From the NCBI RefSeq assembly GCF_023278565.1, contig NC_064676.1:3224001-3288000 (forward strand): 64,000 bases of DNA, in the 5' to 3' direction. The position numbers and the translations under genes are program-made. Below are positions 33,243 to 44,500 of the stretch, one piece after another. The first letter of the stretch is position 1. Each line of letters begins with the position of its first letter. A model generated the notes under the pieces. The model saw nothing but the letters and a program-made list of their open reading frames with translations. It made no database searches and had not been told where the DNA came from. Origin of the DNA: Colletotrichum lupini. Its lineage: Eukaryota; Ascomycota; Sordariomycetes; Glomerellales; Glomerellaceae.

Positions 33243-35232
33243 TCAATGTGCGGCCCCGAGACTGCTAGCTCTCCGTTCCTTGCTATTATTGTCCATCGAT
33301 GCCGCCGCCGCCGTTGAGCCCTTTCTCCTGAGCCCGCCCGCCTTCAACCTTCGGACGGTTTGATAGGACCTATCTAGCTCGTTTTCAACCGCGCAACGGA
33401 TGCGAAGCGCGGCAACGGCAGGCCACACGCTCCGCTCCCCTCTCGATATCCAATAGTCCAGCGTTTCTCTAGTCGGCGTCTCGAGCAGGCGCACAAAGTC
33501 GCCAGCGGTCACTTCTGGGACTAACGTCATGGACGCGCCTGGCACTTGTTCGTCGACGAGGAAGCGCCGGATGCCTGCTGGAAGGAGGCGTAACGTGTCC
33601 AGCTGGCGCAGCCGGTGCCTGAGCTCTAGCCCAACCATACGAGCTAGGAATGCTGTAATGGACGTTGTGCTATTACGCGTCTCCATGAGGGATGGGCCAT
33701 GCATATCGCTCTGCAAGAACGGAATAAGGTAAGGCCGAGCCTGGCTGACGATGAAGTGGTTTACGTTGAACAGCTCGGCAATCCTCAAAAGGGGTGACTC
33801 GCGGTCCGAATAAGATACGTGAGTCCAGTGGTGGAAGTCGATTGTGTTTGCGGGTGCCCATGGTACGATGTTGCCATGGGCATCTTTGCAGAGAACCGTG
33901 GTTTCCCGGTGACCATACAATGTTGCAGTGGAAGCATTCGAGGCGACCGCGGCAGTCCAGATAAGCTTGTATATGTCAGTATGCTGCCGCTTCCTTTTGA
34001 AGAACAGAATAAGTACTCACCACGTTGGGTGCTGTCAGGTAGTTGAGCAGCGTTGGAACACCGCCTTGATCGGCGGTTGCAACGGTGATATTCAACACCC
34101 TCTTGCTCCGATTATACGCTTCCTCGAAAGTTAGGTCACCCACGTTGGCTCGCACGCAGTCCTCTAGCACTTTGACGTCAAGGAAATAGCCTTCTCGAGT
34201 GAATCTCTTTAGCCTCCGCAAAAGAGTATTCCATCTCGTTGCGTAGGACTGCTCCTTTTGTGGGCCCTTTTCAGACTTGGATTTCCCAGAAAAAGCAGAC
34301 AGGTCGATACCCTCTCCCTTGAGGACGTTGGGGAGCTCCTCTTCGGTGTGAATGGCCACCAATGCGGCAATGAGAGCGCCCGTCGCGGTTCCGGTGATGA
34401 TCCGCGGCAGGAGACCTCGAAGAAATAACGCCTTCACGACACCAAGATGACATACTCCGAATATGGCACCGCCTTGCAGGACGAGCGTACTCCTACCGAA
34501 AGCCTGCCTTGTATCATGGATAAAATCCAGCTTCATCTGGTTTGTCAGTCCGACAGGTGCTCCATAAGGATCAGACCCAGGCGTCGTCGGCAAGTGGGTG
34601 ATATCCTCGACCGCTTCAGCAATCTGCGTAATGTATTCCTCTATTAGATACTTGGTGCCAGCGAAGGACCGGTTGTAAAGCGTCGGGGCAGTGATGTTGC
34701 CCAAGTTGCGAATCAGGCCGGAACGAAGGAGGTTGACCAGTTGGTTCAGGTTCCCATCTTCTCTCGCGGTGATGAGGGAGTTGAGGCGCTCGTTGATTAG
34801 GCGGTAATCGTAGTACTTGGACGTTGGATTATTCCTCCTGTTGATAAAGCCTTTTAGCATGTGTTTGTGAGACACTAACACGATTTGGATGGGGGTCTTT
34901 TCTCACCACAAGTCCAGTCCAAGCAGGTTATCTAGATGCAGGGCCGCCTCTTCCCAGTCTTCGAAGGCTTCGGCATGGCGAAGTAGTTCGAGCCATAGTT
35001 CGATGGGGGTCTTGCGTGTGTACCAATCGCGGAGTTTCTGTTGATGGGCGCATTCGAGGTCAGCCGCAGCACATGCTAATCAAGCTAAGGTATCCGTTGC
35101 GAACAAGCTCGTGTCAAACGAGCAGAGCAAGTGCAACGGATACCCTGGGGAGAACTACAAGACCATACGTACCCGTTGCCAGAATTGCGTCACATCTACG
35201 GCCACTTGCCAGAGCGCAACGACTACTCCCAT
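33243..35232 (-). CDS. Patatin-domain triacylglycerol-lipase homologue (Tgl3/4/5 family), probable pseudoenzyme
   Basis: Four exons (35232-35173, 35037-34907, 34837-34021, 33965-33243) give 576 aa. The 135-bp first intron has a CTGAC branch point 18 nt before its AG. Family features: N-terminal hydrophobic MGVVVALWQVAVDV, the signature NPTSKYYDYRLINERLNSL, a glycine-rich oxyanion segment LVLQGGAIFGVCHLGVVKAL, LNYLTAPNVLIW, and ELFNVNHFIVSQARPYLIPFL. Active members have a Ser in GxSxG and an Asp in a DG motif. Here the nucleophile motif reads GTATG (residues 213-217, Ala codon GCG at 34386-34384). The aligned DG region reads HVSYSD (residues 385-390), with no DG. The fold seems intact but catalysis is doubtful. 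Expected location is lipid droplet or ER. The first exon is the least certain part. Confidence 0.88.
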
Positions 35233-36927
35233 GGTTGCGCGACGGCGACTGTGGTGGTGAAGACCATGCAGGATCCCAAGCTGGCGGGGGGAAGCAATGC
35301 TGATGAGGATAGTGACGAGTGATATTGGGTGTTCATGGCAATTATGGCATTATGGGCGGGTGGCGTGAGGCGAGCGTCGTGTCTCTGATCAGGATGGTGC
35401 TTGCATTCCAGTTCCTAGGGAGAGGGCTGGACGGGTAAGACAGGTTGGGAGGATGGGTTGTAGATCAAGCAGAAGGATAGATATACAGAGATAAAGAGAG
35501 AGTGAGAGAAGGACGGTGAGTTTGCGACGTCGAGCCTGGGTGTTGCGGGTGAGCTTTCGCAGATTCTGACAAGATTGATCGAGATCCAAGGGCCGTAGTA
35601 GTACCAAGTGGTAGAAGAAGAAGCGCGCGTGCGGTCGAACGAACGAGCGGGCGAGCGGATGGTGGACGCTAAGATGGAGAGGGAGAGGGATGCGAGAGTA
35701 AGGTAGAATCGTGTCTTCGAACGGCCCGGCGGCTGCGGGAGAGGAGGGACGATGAGTTGACTCGAAGCCCGTGAGTTCGTTCTATGCCAAATTGGAGAAG
35801 GAAAGGTACTTGTTGACTCGACCCGAACCACCGTGCCGATGACAGCCAGACAGCTGTGAGGTTTCGGTGCGGATAGGTAAGGTAGGTAGGCACGTAGGTC
35901 ACAGGTGTCTGTGGTTTGGCTCGGCCCACGGCAATAAAAGGGTTACGGACATTACCTCTCTTATGTTTTGCGGCCTGCTGCACGGAGGGCAAGGTAGCAG
36001 GCAGGGTCCGGATCTGCCGCCGAATTCCCACAGCAACTTCCATTTGCAATGTTTCCCTTTTGGTGCTGCCGGATGATCTGGGGCAGGCTGCAGCAGCTTC
36101 CTTCCCCTCATCCCCCCAGGATTATCTCCTCCACAGTGAGTGGTTGCTGTATTTGCCCAGTGTAACTGTGGGATAATGTCATGGTTCATGTTGACCACGA
36201 GACCCCAAAGGTACCCCACACACCTGCGCTGCCGCTGCTTCCCGAGCTGCTGTACATAAAGCTGGGGGTGGGCAGGCAAGCTCTGTCAGCTCCTTGGCTA
36301 GGTATGCGTGCCGCCCGCCCCAGTACCCCAATGCCTCATCCCTGGCGGAGAGCTTCGACATGTGATAATGGCTTGCAATTTGGCAGTGCAAGGGAGCTGG
36401 GCATGCTCCACGGCCCTTCACGTCATCCGCCCGAGGTAATTGTATTTCGGGTGAGCACCGAGAGATGTTCACATTTTCGAGAAAAAAAAAATCCTATCAG
36501 AGCAGGTTGCAGGCTGTAGAGTCCGCTAAATCATTGAGCCACAGTAAATGACGGATGTGCCACTTGCGCAGCTCCCAACAAAGTCAAATTGGCTACCAAC
36601 GGTCCGGTCTGAGAGCCATGACAAAGATTTAGCTCAAACGCTGCACGTGTCGTGCCACTTGTTCGCGCAAGTCTCAGTACAGCCAACACTCGGAGGACAA
36701 TTGTCACGAAGCGACTCTCATGTACTGATTAGGTTCATTCGGGATATCGAGACACATTGAAAACGATCATCTTCCGCACGGCAAGTATAAATTTGGATGT
36801 AGTAATAGTAGTCGCCGCTCTCGGCGCGCAGCTTGCATAGAGGAAAATGCCGTGGTATAGTACAAACTTTGATCCTCTCCACCGAGCCTGAATCTGCAGT
36901 CAAGCATATTTTCTCGTTCTCAACGCC
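35233..36927. other. Intergenic region between the lipase homologue and leo1
   Basis: No gene recognised. It covers the lipase 5' leader, including several short upstream ORFs on the minus strand. A plus-strand ORF at 35131-35322 overlaps lipase exon 1 and has no support of its own. Confidence 0.5.
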
Positions 36928-38182
36928 TCACTCCGAATCGTCATCGTCGACAACGTGACGGCGCCTTCCTCTGCCACTTGGCTCCATGTTGTCATCATCA
37001 TCTCCATCAGCGTCTTCGTCATCCGAAACCCGACGCTTCTTGGATCGTGGTGCCTCGTCAAGGAGCTCCTCATCGTCATCGTCATGTTCAACCTCGCTGA
37101 CCTCGTCATCACTAGCCACGATGAAGTCGTCCTCCATGTCGTATTCGTCTTCTCTGCGGGCGCCAGAAGGCAGATCATCGTCAGAGTCATACTCGGGACG
37201 TCTTCTTTTTTGCTTCGGCGCGCCAGGCATGCCTCTCTTGCGCGAACCACCGCCACGTCGTCCACCCTCAAGGTCGCCAATGGAGAGGCCTCCACTGCGA
37301 CCGAATCCGCCGCGGGTAGCATCCATACGTGCGGTCTGAGTCTCGCGACGTCTTTGCATCTTCATGCGCTCTTTCTCAGCCTGCTCCGCTTGCCTCTTGC
37401 GCAGCTCGGGATCCTGAATGGTGTTGATGATCATGTCCTTCTCCTGAGGCTTTTGCGATATCGACGCCATGCGCTCGGCGAGTGCAGCGAGCGCATCGTC
37501 CGCCACTTCCTTTCCGGGCCGTACAATGTATTGATCGGTGACATGCCCAACAAACATGAGGAAGTTGCTGGTCAACTCCGCCGCAGCAGCATAGTAGTGT
37601 CCATCCTGAAGCTCAGAGTATGGTTCGTTAGGTCCGGGGGCTAGTGCCTTGGTAGAGACTTCAAAATGTTCGTCTCCGACCGTCATAGTCACAGAACCGT
37701 CGCTCCATCTGTGAATCATGGTGTTGCTCTGCAGCTTGTTTCCTTGTCGTCGAACGCGGATGTCGGCCTTGGGTACGTCGGCTTTCGCGTTTTCAATATC
37801 GTGCTCGGTAGGCTCGAAAGTCTCGGGATCGTAGATCGTGGGAATGATCTTCATGAACTTGGGGACGCGTAGAGACCGTAACTGGGAATTGTTAGGGCAC
37901 GTTAGGTGCATCGAACTTCCCGTGACTTACTCTCTGGTCTTTCGACTTGGGAGTGCGATGACGTTGCATTTCAACGGCCTCGATGACCTTTGTCTCATAA
38001 TCGGTCGGCAAAGGGGCCTCGTCATCTCTACCGTAGCCATCACCCTCATCACGGTCGGATGCGTCTTCGCGTACGCTACCGGCGCGACTTCTGTCTTCCT
38101 GAAGATCGTCTGCTGGCTCGTCGCCGAAGAGGTCCTCCTCCTCATCCTCGGGAAGCTCGTTCAATTCTTCGGAATCCGACAT
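36928..38182 (-). CDS. leo1: Leo1, subunit of the Paf1 transcription elongation complex
   Basis: Subunit of Paf1C, which travels with RNA polymerase II and promotes H2B ubiquitination and H3K4/K36 methylation; nuclear. Exons 38182-37931 and 37881-36928 give 401 aa. Architecture: acidic N terminus (MSDSEELNELPEDEEEDLFG), then the Leo1 core starting at RVPKFMKIIPTIYDPETFEP. The core contains a beta-sandwich stretch with IHRWSDGSVTMTVGDEHFEV and HVTDQYIVRPG. A long charged helix follows (from QDPELRKRQAEQAEKERMK), and the Arg/Gly- and Asp/Glu-rich disordered tail ends HVVDDDDSE. The 47-bp intron joins KDQR to LRSLRV in frame. Confidence 0.94.
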
Positions 38183-40298
38183 GATGGCGTTGATTCGTGC
38201 GATAGGCGATGTAGTGTGTTCGGTATTGGAAATTTGGCGGCCAATTGAGCGTGTGTGGTTGACACAGAGGTAGGTGACCTAGCTTCTTTCCTCTTGCGCG
38301 CGGAAGAAGATGCAGCGTGAGGCTTGAAAGATCCCTGTCCAATTTCTGACCCACCTGGAGGTCAGTTCAAGCCTGAGTGAGGCTGAAGCACCGCCACACG
38401 TGCTTGAAGCCACTTTGTACGTGTAAAACTGCCGAGCGGGGACTTCGGCACATGCTCCAGCTACAGTGGACCTTGTTCAGGGGACTCAGTGGAGGTAATT
38501 TGTAAGATCTCCAACTCGTCTTGTTTCTCCTATTATTGAGGAAATTGCAGAGTACAAGTTGTGCGACTGCTTTCTCAGGGCTCACCTCCCCAACCTCTTA
38601 TGCGCCACACGAGGCTGAGAAACGTCCCTTCCAACGCCTCTAGCGTGAGCCCAATGGCGATGGAGCAAGACCATTCGGACCCAATTGCTGTGGGGATCGG
38701 GCCCGTGCACTCGCTTAATGTGACACTTCGAGTCTAGCGCTTCTTATGCCGCTACTCCTCGTGGATGCAGGAGCGAACGTAGTCTGAAGAAGCTCACCTT
38801 CAATCGCCCCTTTTCAGCTTAACCCTCTCTCCTTGCTCGATATCCGATCATTTTCGATTATCAAACGGACTGAACTCGAATCAGCAGAGCTGAAACTCGA
38901 TAGTCCCAGCCTCTTAAGTCTTCCCAGGAGGTGCGCCGGTCGACCCAACTTTATAACCCCCTCCGATTCCCCCTCACCGCGGTACCTCCTCCTACCATGT
39001 CGAACCTCTTTTCAGGAATGTGAGTTGCCTTTCATTGTCCATTCTGTTCCTTTTCCATTTTGCGAATTGCTTCTTCTGCTCTCCCTTACCCCCACTGTTC
39101 TCTGCATGATGGAAAGACCGAGAACCCAGCGGGCGATCTACGGTGGCTGCACAGCAGACAGCTGTGAAGTTTGGTTCCTCGGCTAGTGCCGCGGCAGCCC
39201 ATACTTTGGTACATGCAACACGGCCCGGCCATCACCCGCCGAGACATGGGGTGCATTATCACACATGAAGGCATTGCCAAAACATCCGAGATCAAGAGGC
39301 GAACCAGCCCTGGGGATTCAAGCAGCACAGTTGGGGAACTTCTGATGGCTACTTGTTCTTTTGATGAGGAGGGGCTATCGGATAACCTACCTCGGCTGTG
39401 TGTGACATTGCTGCCATGGCCAAATGCCAGGCTTGGGATCATCCATCACAGCAGAAACATGTGAGGCATCAGCGGAGACTGAATGCTCAGGTTACCTTCG
39501 GCCTCAGTATCATCCTTTGCCAATTTTTCAGCTCGGCTGCAGAATGCACCTTCAACTTCGAAAGGAAGAGAGAGACAGGTGGCAGCAAGGACCCAACCAC
39601 GCTCGAAACCGCCAACATTGAGACAGCAAACACAGCACGCATGCAATGGAGACAAAGGAGGCTATAGCCATGAGATCTCGTCGACAACTGGAATGTCATG
39701 ATTTTCTGTCGACATATCGTACCGAAGTCATTTGCCCAACAGTCAAGTGAGCTGAGCTGAGCTGGAAGCCGTTCAACGTACGCATGTTTTGTTTGAGGGG
39801 GTCCTAAAGGGATCTCGAAAAGGAAGAAAATCGATTGCTTCTTGGACCAGGACGGAAGCCTCGCGTTACTTCATCGCCTCTACGACAAAGAAGTCACTGC
39901 AAGATGTATCTGAGTCCTTCACTGCTCCACTATCCCCGGATCGTCGTCTTTCTTAGACTGGGTCTCACGCACATGATCTATCTGACATGGCCATTTCCAT
40001 CGGCAACGGGCCCTCAAGGGCAGGATATCATTGTTGTCACTCAAGCGGGGCAATATGAGCCTACTTGCCAGGAGCCACGACACTTCAAAAATCAAAAACA
40101 AGCCTGAACTCTTTTCCTTCCAAGAAATCTCATCAAACACAAACACTCGTCAAACAACCACACTCCCAAAACATCTTCTCAGAACACCAGCTCTGCCTTG
40201 TGGCCTAGTTGGCACAGGTCTCAGACAGACATCCCTTCCATTACCAAAAGAAGCCCTCAGAAGTCCCTGATGCTGTGTCTCACTCAGCAAGAAACAAC
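38183..40298. other. 2.1-kb divergent region between leo1 and mob2
   Basis: No gene recognised. It contains both promoters; the last several hundred bases are probably the mob2 5' leader. Confidence 0.5.
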
Positions 40299-41549
40299 AT
40301 GGCTGGTGCAAACCCTTATGGCCTGGTTCCCTCGGGTACCTGGTCTGGTGGTTGGGTTCATTATCCTGCTGGACATTTTTCTATGCTTTGCAGTGCTTCT
40401 ATCAGTCGTGAGATACCATCGACTAATCAGACTCCGATGAATAGCAACGCCCGCTTCCGGGGCCAAGCCGCCAAACCGCCGGGCTCGAACAAGTCTCCAA
40501 CGTCCTCAACCGCTGGTCAGCCTACGTCACCGACCGTTTCTCAGGGAAGCCAGTCATCCACCAACTTGGCTCCGAAAGTCCCGCCTCTGCCCAACTCTCC
40601 TTCGCTCGCCCACTCCATTGGCATGGACGACCAGGGTGGCTTGTCCGACGGCGACGGCCTTCTCGGCTCCTACCATCTGCCACGGCCTATGCCCATCTGG
40701 CTGAACTCCAACTATGGCAAGCATATCGTCAAGGGCAACTTTATGACTCTGAGTGCGAGACCCAAGACGGTCGAACAGGGCGAGTGGATCGCGCATCAAG
40801 GTACGTAGCCACTTTTACTCCTACACCTCTGGTTACTGATTCTTCGCAGTGGTTGAGCACTACCGCAACCTCTGGAACTTCGTTCGTGTTCTCCACGAGA
40901 AGGAGGAAGATGGCTCGACGATCTGCAACGGCACTACGTGTCCCAGGATGTCCGCCGGAGCGTAAGGTTCGCCGACACTTCTTCCTGTCACAAGCTAATA
41001 ATTCTCAGGAACCACTCATTCACTTGGCTTAACAGCCGTCGGGAACCTGTCGAGCTTCCTGCCGCCGAATACATGACTCTTATGCAGAGATGGATCTCAG
41101 GCAAGATTGACGACACCAACATCTTCCCGACCGACCCCTCGGGCGTCTCGTATGCGCACAACGCAAACATCACCACCACGCCCCTCTCACAGCTCACAAA
41201 CCCTGGTGAGCCCGACTGGATCGGCAAGCGATCAGGTTTCCCGCAGAATTTCATTGACGTCTGCCAAACCATCTTCCGCCAGATGTTCCGCGTCTACTCT
41301 CACCTCTACTGGGCTCATTTCACAGAGCCTTTCTACCACCTCAACCTCGAGAAGTCCCTCAACAGTTGCTTCAGCCACTTCATCCTCACCGCCACTGCTC
41401 TCGACATGCTCAAGCCTCATGAGCTCGAGCCCATGCAGCCGCTAATCGACCTTTGGGCTGCCAACGGCACCTTTCCACCCGAGTCCAAGGCTTACGAGTA
41501 TGCCAATCTCCGCGCTGGCGAGCGCCTGATGCAACTTGCCGGCGTTTGA
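40299..41549 (+). CDS. mob2: Mob2-type kinase activator (MOB/phocein family)
   Basis: Co-activator of NDR/LATS kinases (Cbk1/Orb6/COT1 type), acting in polarity and morphogenesis. Exons 40299-40800, 40850-40961 and 41009-41549 give 384 aa. The N-terminal 150 residues are low-complexity Ser/Pro/Gln. The Mob domain follows: VVEHYRNLWNFVRVLHEKEEDG, zinc ligands CNGTTC (Cx4C) and SHLYWAHF (Hx4H), then CFSHFILTATALDML. The TICNGTTCPRMSAG form fits Mob2 better than Mob1 or phocein. Start: ATG at 40299 has a good context, but the Met at 40437 (MNSNARFRG) is a plausible alternative, and an extra 5' intron is possible. Confidence 0.88.
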
Positions 41550-44500
41550 TAGACTTCCTTCGGAGACGAGTCAGGCACGGCAGCTAGAGGCATCGAACCT
41601 CCACAGATGATGGCCGGCTTCACTGTGTCTTTCGGCTATTCCTAAGTTCTGGAAAGCTTGAGTCTTTTGGGACTTTTTGGACTCATCTGGTTAGGGGGTA
41701 GCCAACGCTCTTACCACCGGAATCTTTGCTCGTCAAGGCTGGAAAAGAAGCAAATGGGGCCTCCAGAGCCAAACACGACAACAATAAGGAAACGCATTTT
41801 TCACACGTACGCACGCATTGCATTTGCAGCAGTCCCGGGGAGAAAAGAGAAAGAAACGGGCTGCATGTTGGAGTTTTCGGATTTGCTATGAGGCCAGGCA
41901 AGGTCTTGAGACACCCCGTAAGAGAGGCGGCCAAATCGTCTCACAGGGGAGCGGCCATGAGGAGGGAAGAGGAATTATTCGTAGACGACGATTCCATACA
42001 TAAATCACACTTGACTTGACAGAAGGATACTTGCCTGCTTTGCTCCATTGAGCCTGACTGACCGAGTGATGTTTGGATGGCTAGCTACTTGATCTCAGAT
42101 CGGGCCTTCCGTGAATTAAATAGACGTATTCGAAAGCATGACTGCAAATGGCGCATCCACATCACACTGTTGACTCCTTGAGCCTCCATGGAGTAGTGAG
42201 TCTGTCTCCATGAGTGTGTGGACCTCTCACATGTAAGTACGTAAAGAGCCTTAATGAGAGTCGTCCTAAGTATCATTGAAATCTACTTCACGCCCGACGA
42301 AGAGACTTCTGGCTCATCCGTCGGCATCCACATGGATTTAAAGGATTATACATGAAGAATGTATCAACCAGAGCATGCCTCCTCTTCGCGAAGCGTCTAG
42401 TCACTAGACCTAAAGAATTTCTCAATCTGTATAAAATCCCATCCAGAGCAGTCGGGATATTAGTATGTCTAGATCACCTTCAGGTCCCCTCCCCCCATGT
42501 TAGGACTCCAAGAGGCGGCTTGCGTAGGTACTACCTCCGGGATCCTTCATGAGTTTCAATTTTTTTTCTTCCTCGTCCCTGTGATGTCCTCTCAAGTAGA
42601 GGGCCAAGGGCAAAATTTACTGAGATTTAATTTGAGGTCAATCGAGCGGTAGACTACTAATTAGAGGCGTAAGCAGTCTGGCCCGTTTGGGAGACTGAAT
42701 GATCCATGTGTGCCTACTCACGGCTCCATCATATGAGGCTCTTCGAAAATAGAAAGCCGAAGAAACTCGATGACGATATCGAAGAAGCTTAGCGTAGGAT
42801 ATCTGACATTTTCTTTCTATCGTGCTCGAGAGTCAAAGCTGAGAGAATCCACAAGCTTACATGCCCATCTACTTCAATCCGATGTCTCTTCAGAAAGACT
42901 GAAGCTTACAGATAATCCTACTTTCTACATGGCAGTCGAGTCCTTTTCGTAGAGCTTGACTCGTGAGACAATCAGACGTCTGTTTGTCAACTGCGGGGAA
43001 GAAAGACCAGTGTGGATGGACAGAATGTGACGGAACCTACATATCAGCATCAGACGATGATACCGTTTTCACGACGGTAACCCAAACGAGTCATCTCACT
43101 ACTAAGCAAGCCTCTTCTCCTCCTCCAACAGGATATCTCGGGACTGAGAAGCGTTTGGTGGGAATTACTCTTGCCCCCATCGGCCAAACCTCCTGCTAAG
43201 AATGTGTTGCCAATCATTTTAGATGGCAAAGCTATCCTCAAAGTTCAAACCGATGGTACAAGTCCACGATGGACCTGAGGTGGCTTTCTCCTCCAGTCTT
43301 CCATCTGTACACCTCATTTGAAGAATTTGGGCTTCGGCATTACTTCCTTTCTGAGCTTCGGAAAAAGGTACAGTGGAAGTGAAGAGGGAATTTGGAAGGT
43401 ATTCAAGCTTTGTTCTGAGAGGGATAGATATCCTGGCTTCGACACGATGTGCACGCTATCACGATGTAGATTCCAGGAAGCATTTGATCTATGAGATTCA
43501 TATCGTTCTTTTTTCAATTATGCAGTACTACGCACAAAATAGCCGATGCTGGTATCTATTTCTCCAAGGCTATCCCGCCGTACCTCCGTGAACTCGAACC
43601 AAAGCCCCAACCCAGCACATAGTACAGGTTACTGAGAACATACCGGAAAGCCAACTACACTTTCTCTCTCGGTTCCGGATCCGCGTCCCGCCAGATTGAC
43701 GGTCCGTATCAACGAGTTACTCCATGTCATATTTAGAGAGTTTATGGGATTGAAAAGTCTGAAGTTCGGACGACATATATATAGAGAGAGTGCTCCGGAC
43801 GTCTGATCTCTATCCGCACACAGACGACGAGCTTACGCAGACAGAATTCTATTAGATGACATCCGAGTATACAAAACTCTCGGGAACGAAGAAAACCTAG
43901 AAAGCTTTGACATAGTCTGTTCTCACGTCGGCAAAGAGGATGCTTCGATGTTGGTGTAGCAGAGTAGTACCGCCACATGCCCAACAGCAGCCAAATCGAA
44001 AGCGATGACTCATATCCAGATCCCTCATATTCTATGAACAACCATGCAATTTTACAACTGAGGGCGAAACGGAGACTCCAATAGCTGACAAGTTTTACAA
44101 CCAAGCTCAGTGTCTCTGGCTTAAGCAGAGACAGAGACCACATAGTCCTCCCACACAGATCATGGAATCAAGAGGTTATACACACCCATCTCAACCTCCA
44201 ACAAGCTCCCCCATGATAGAATAGAAAATCCTGACACAACGACACAAAACCTCGCCATGTGCTTTAACCCCCTTCCCCCAGAAACCCCCAAACTAATTAA
44301 AAATACCTAACACGGCACTTCAATCAACCGGAGGTCTAGCCAAACCACAACGCACAGAGCTTCTCTTCCTCTCGCGCGCGCCGACCCGATACTGGCACCT
44401 GCTGTGCTTCGAACCTTCTCCCGCTCCTTCTAGTTCACGTCAAGGAGGTGTTTCCAACTTCCATGGCCCCGACGGGAATTTCGTCATTGTTCAGGCAAAG

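Noticed and set aside
35131..35322. 63-aa plus-strand ORF ending in an acidic tail
   Set aside because: It overlaps lipase exon 1 and its intron on the opposite strand; the minus-strand model gives a continuous family signature.
36955..37644. 229-aa plus-strand ORF across leo1
   Set aside because: Antisense to the acidic/basic tail and core of Leo1; hydrophobic runs come from reading GAC/GAT repeats backwards.
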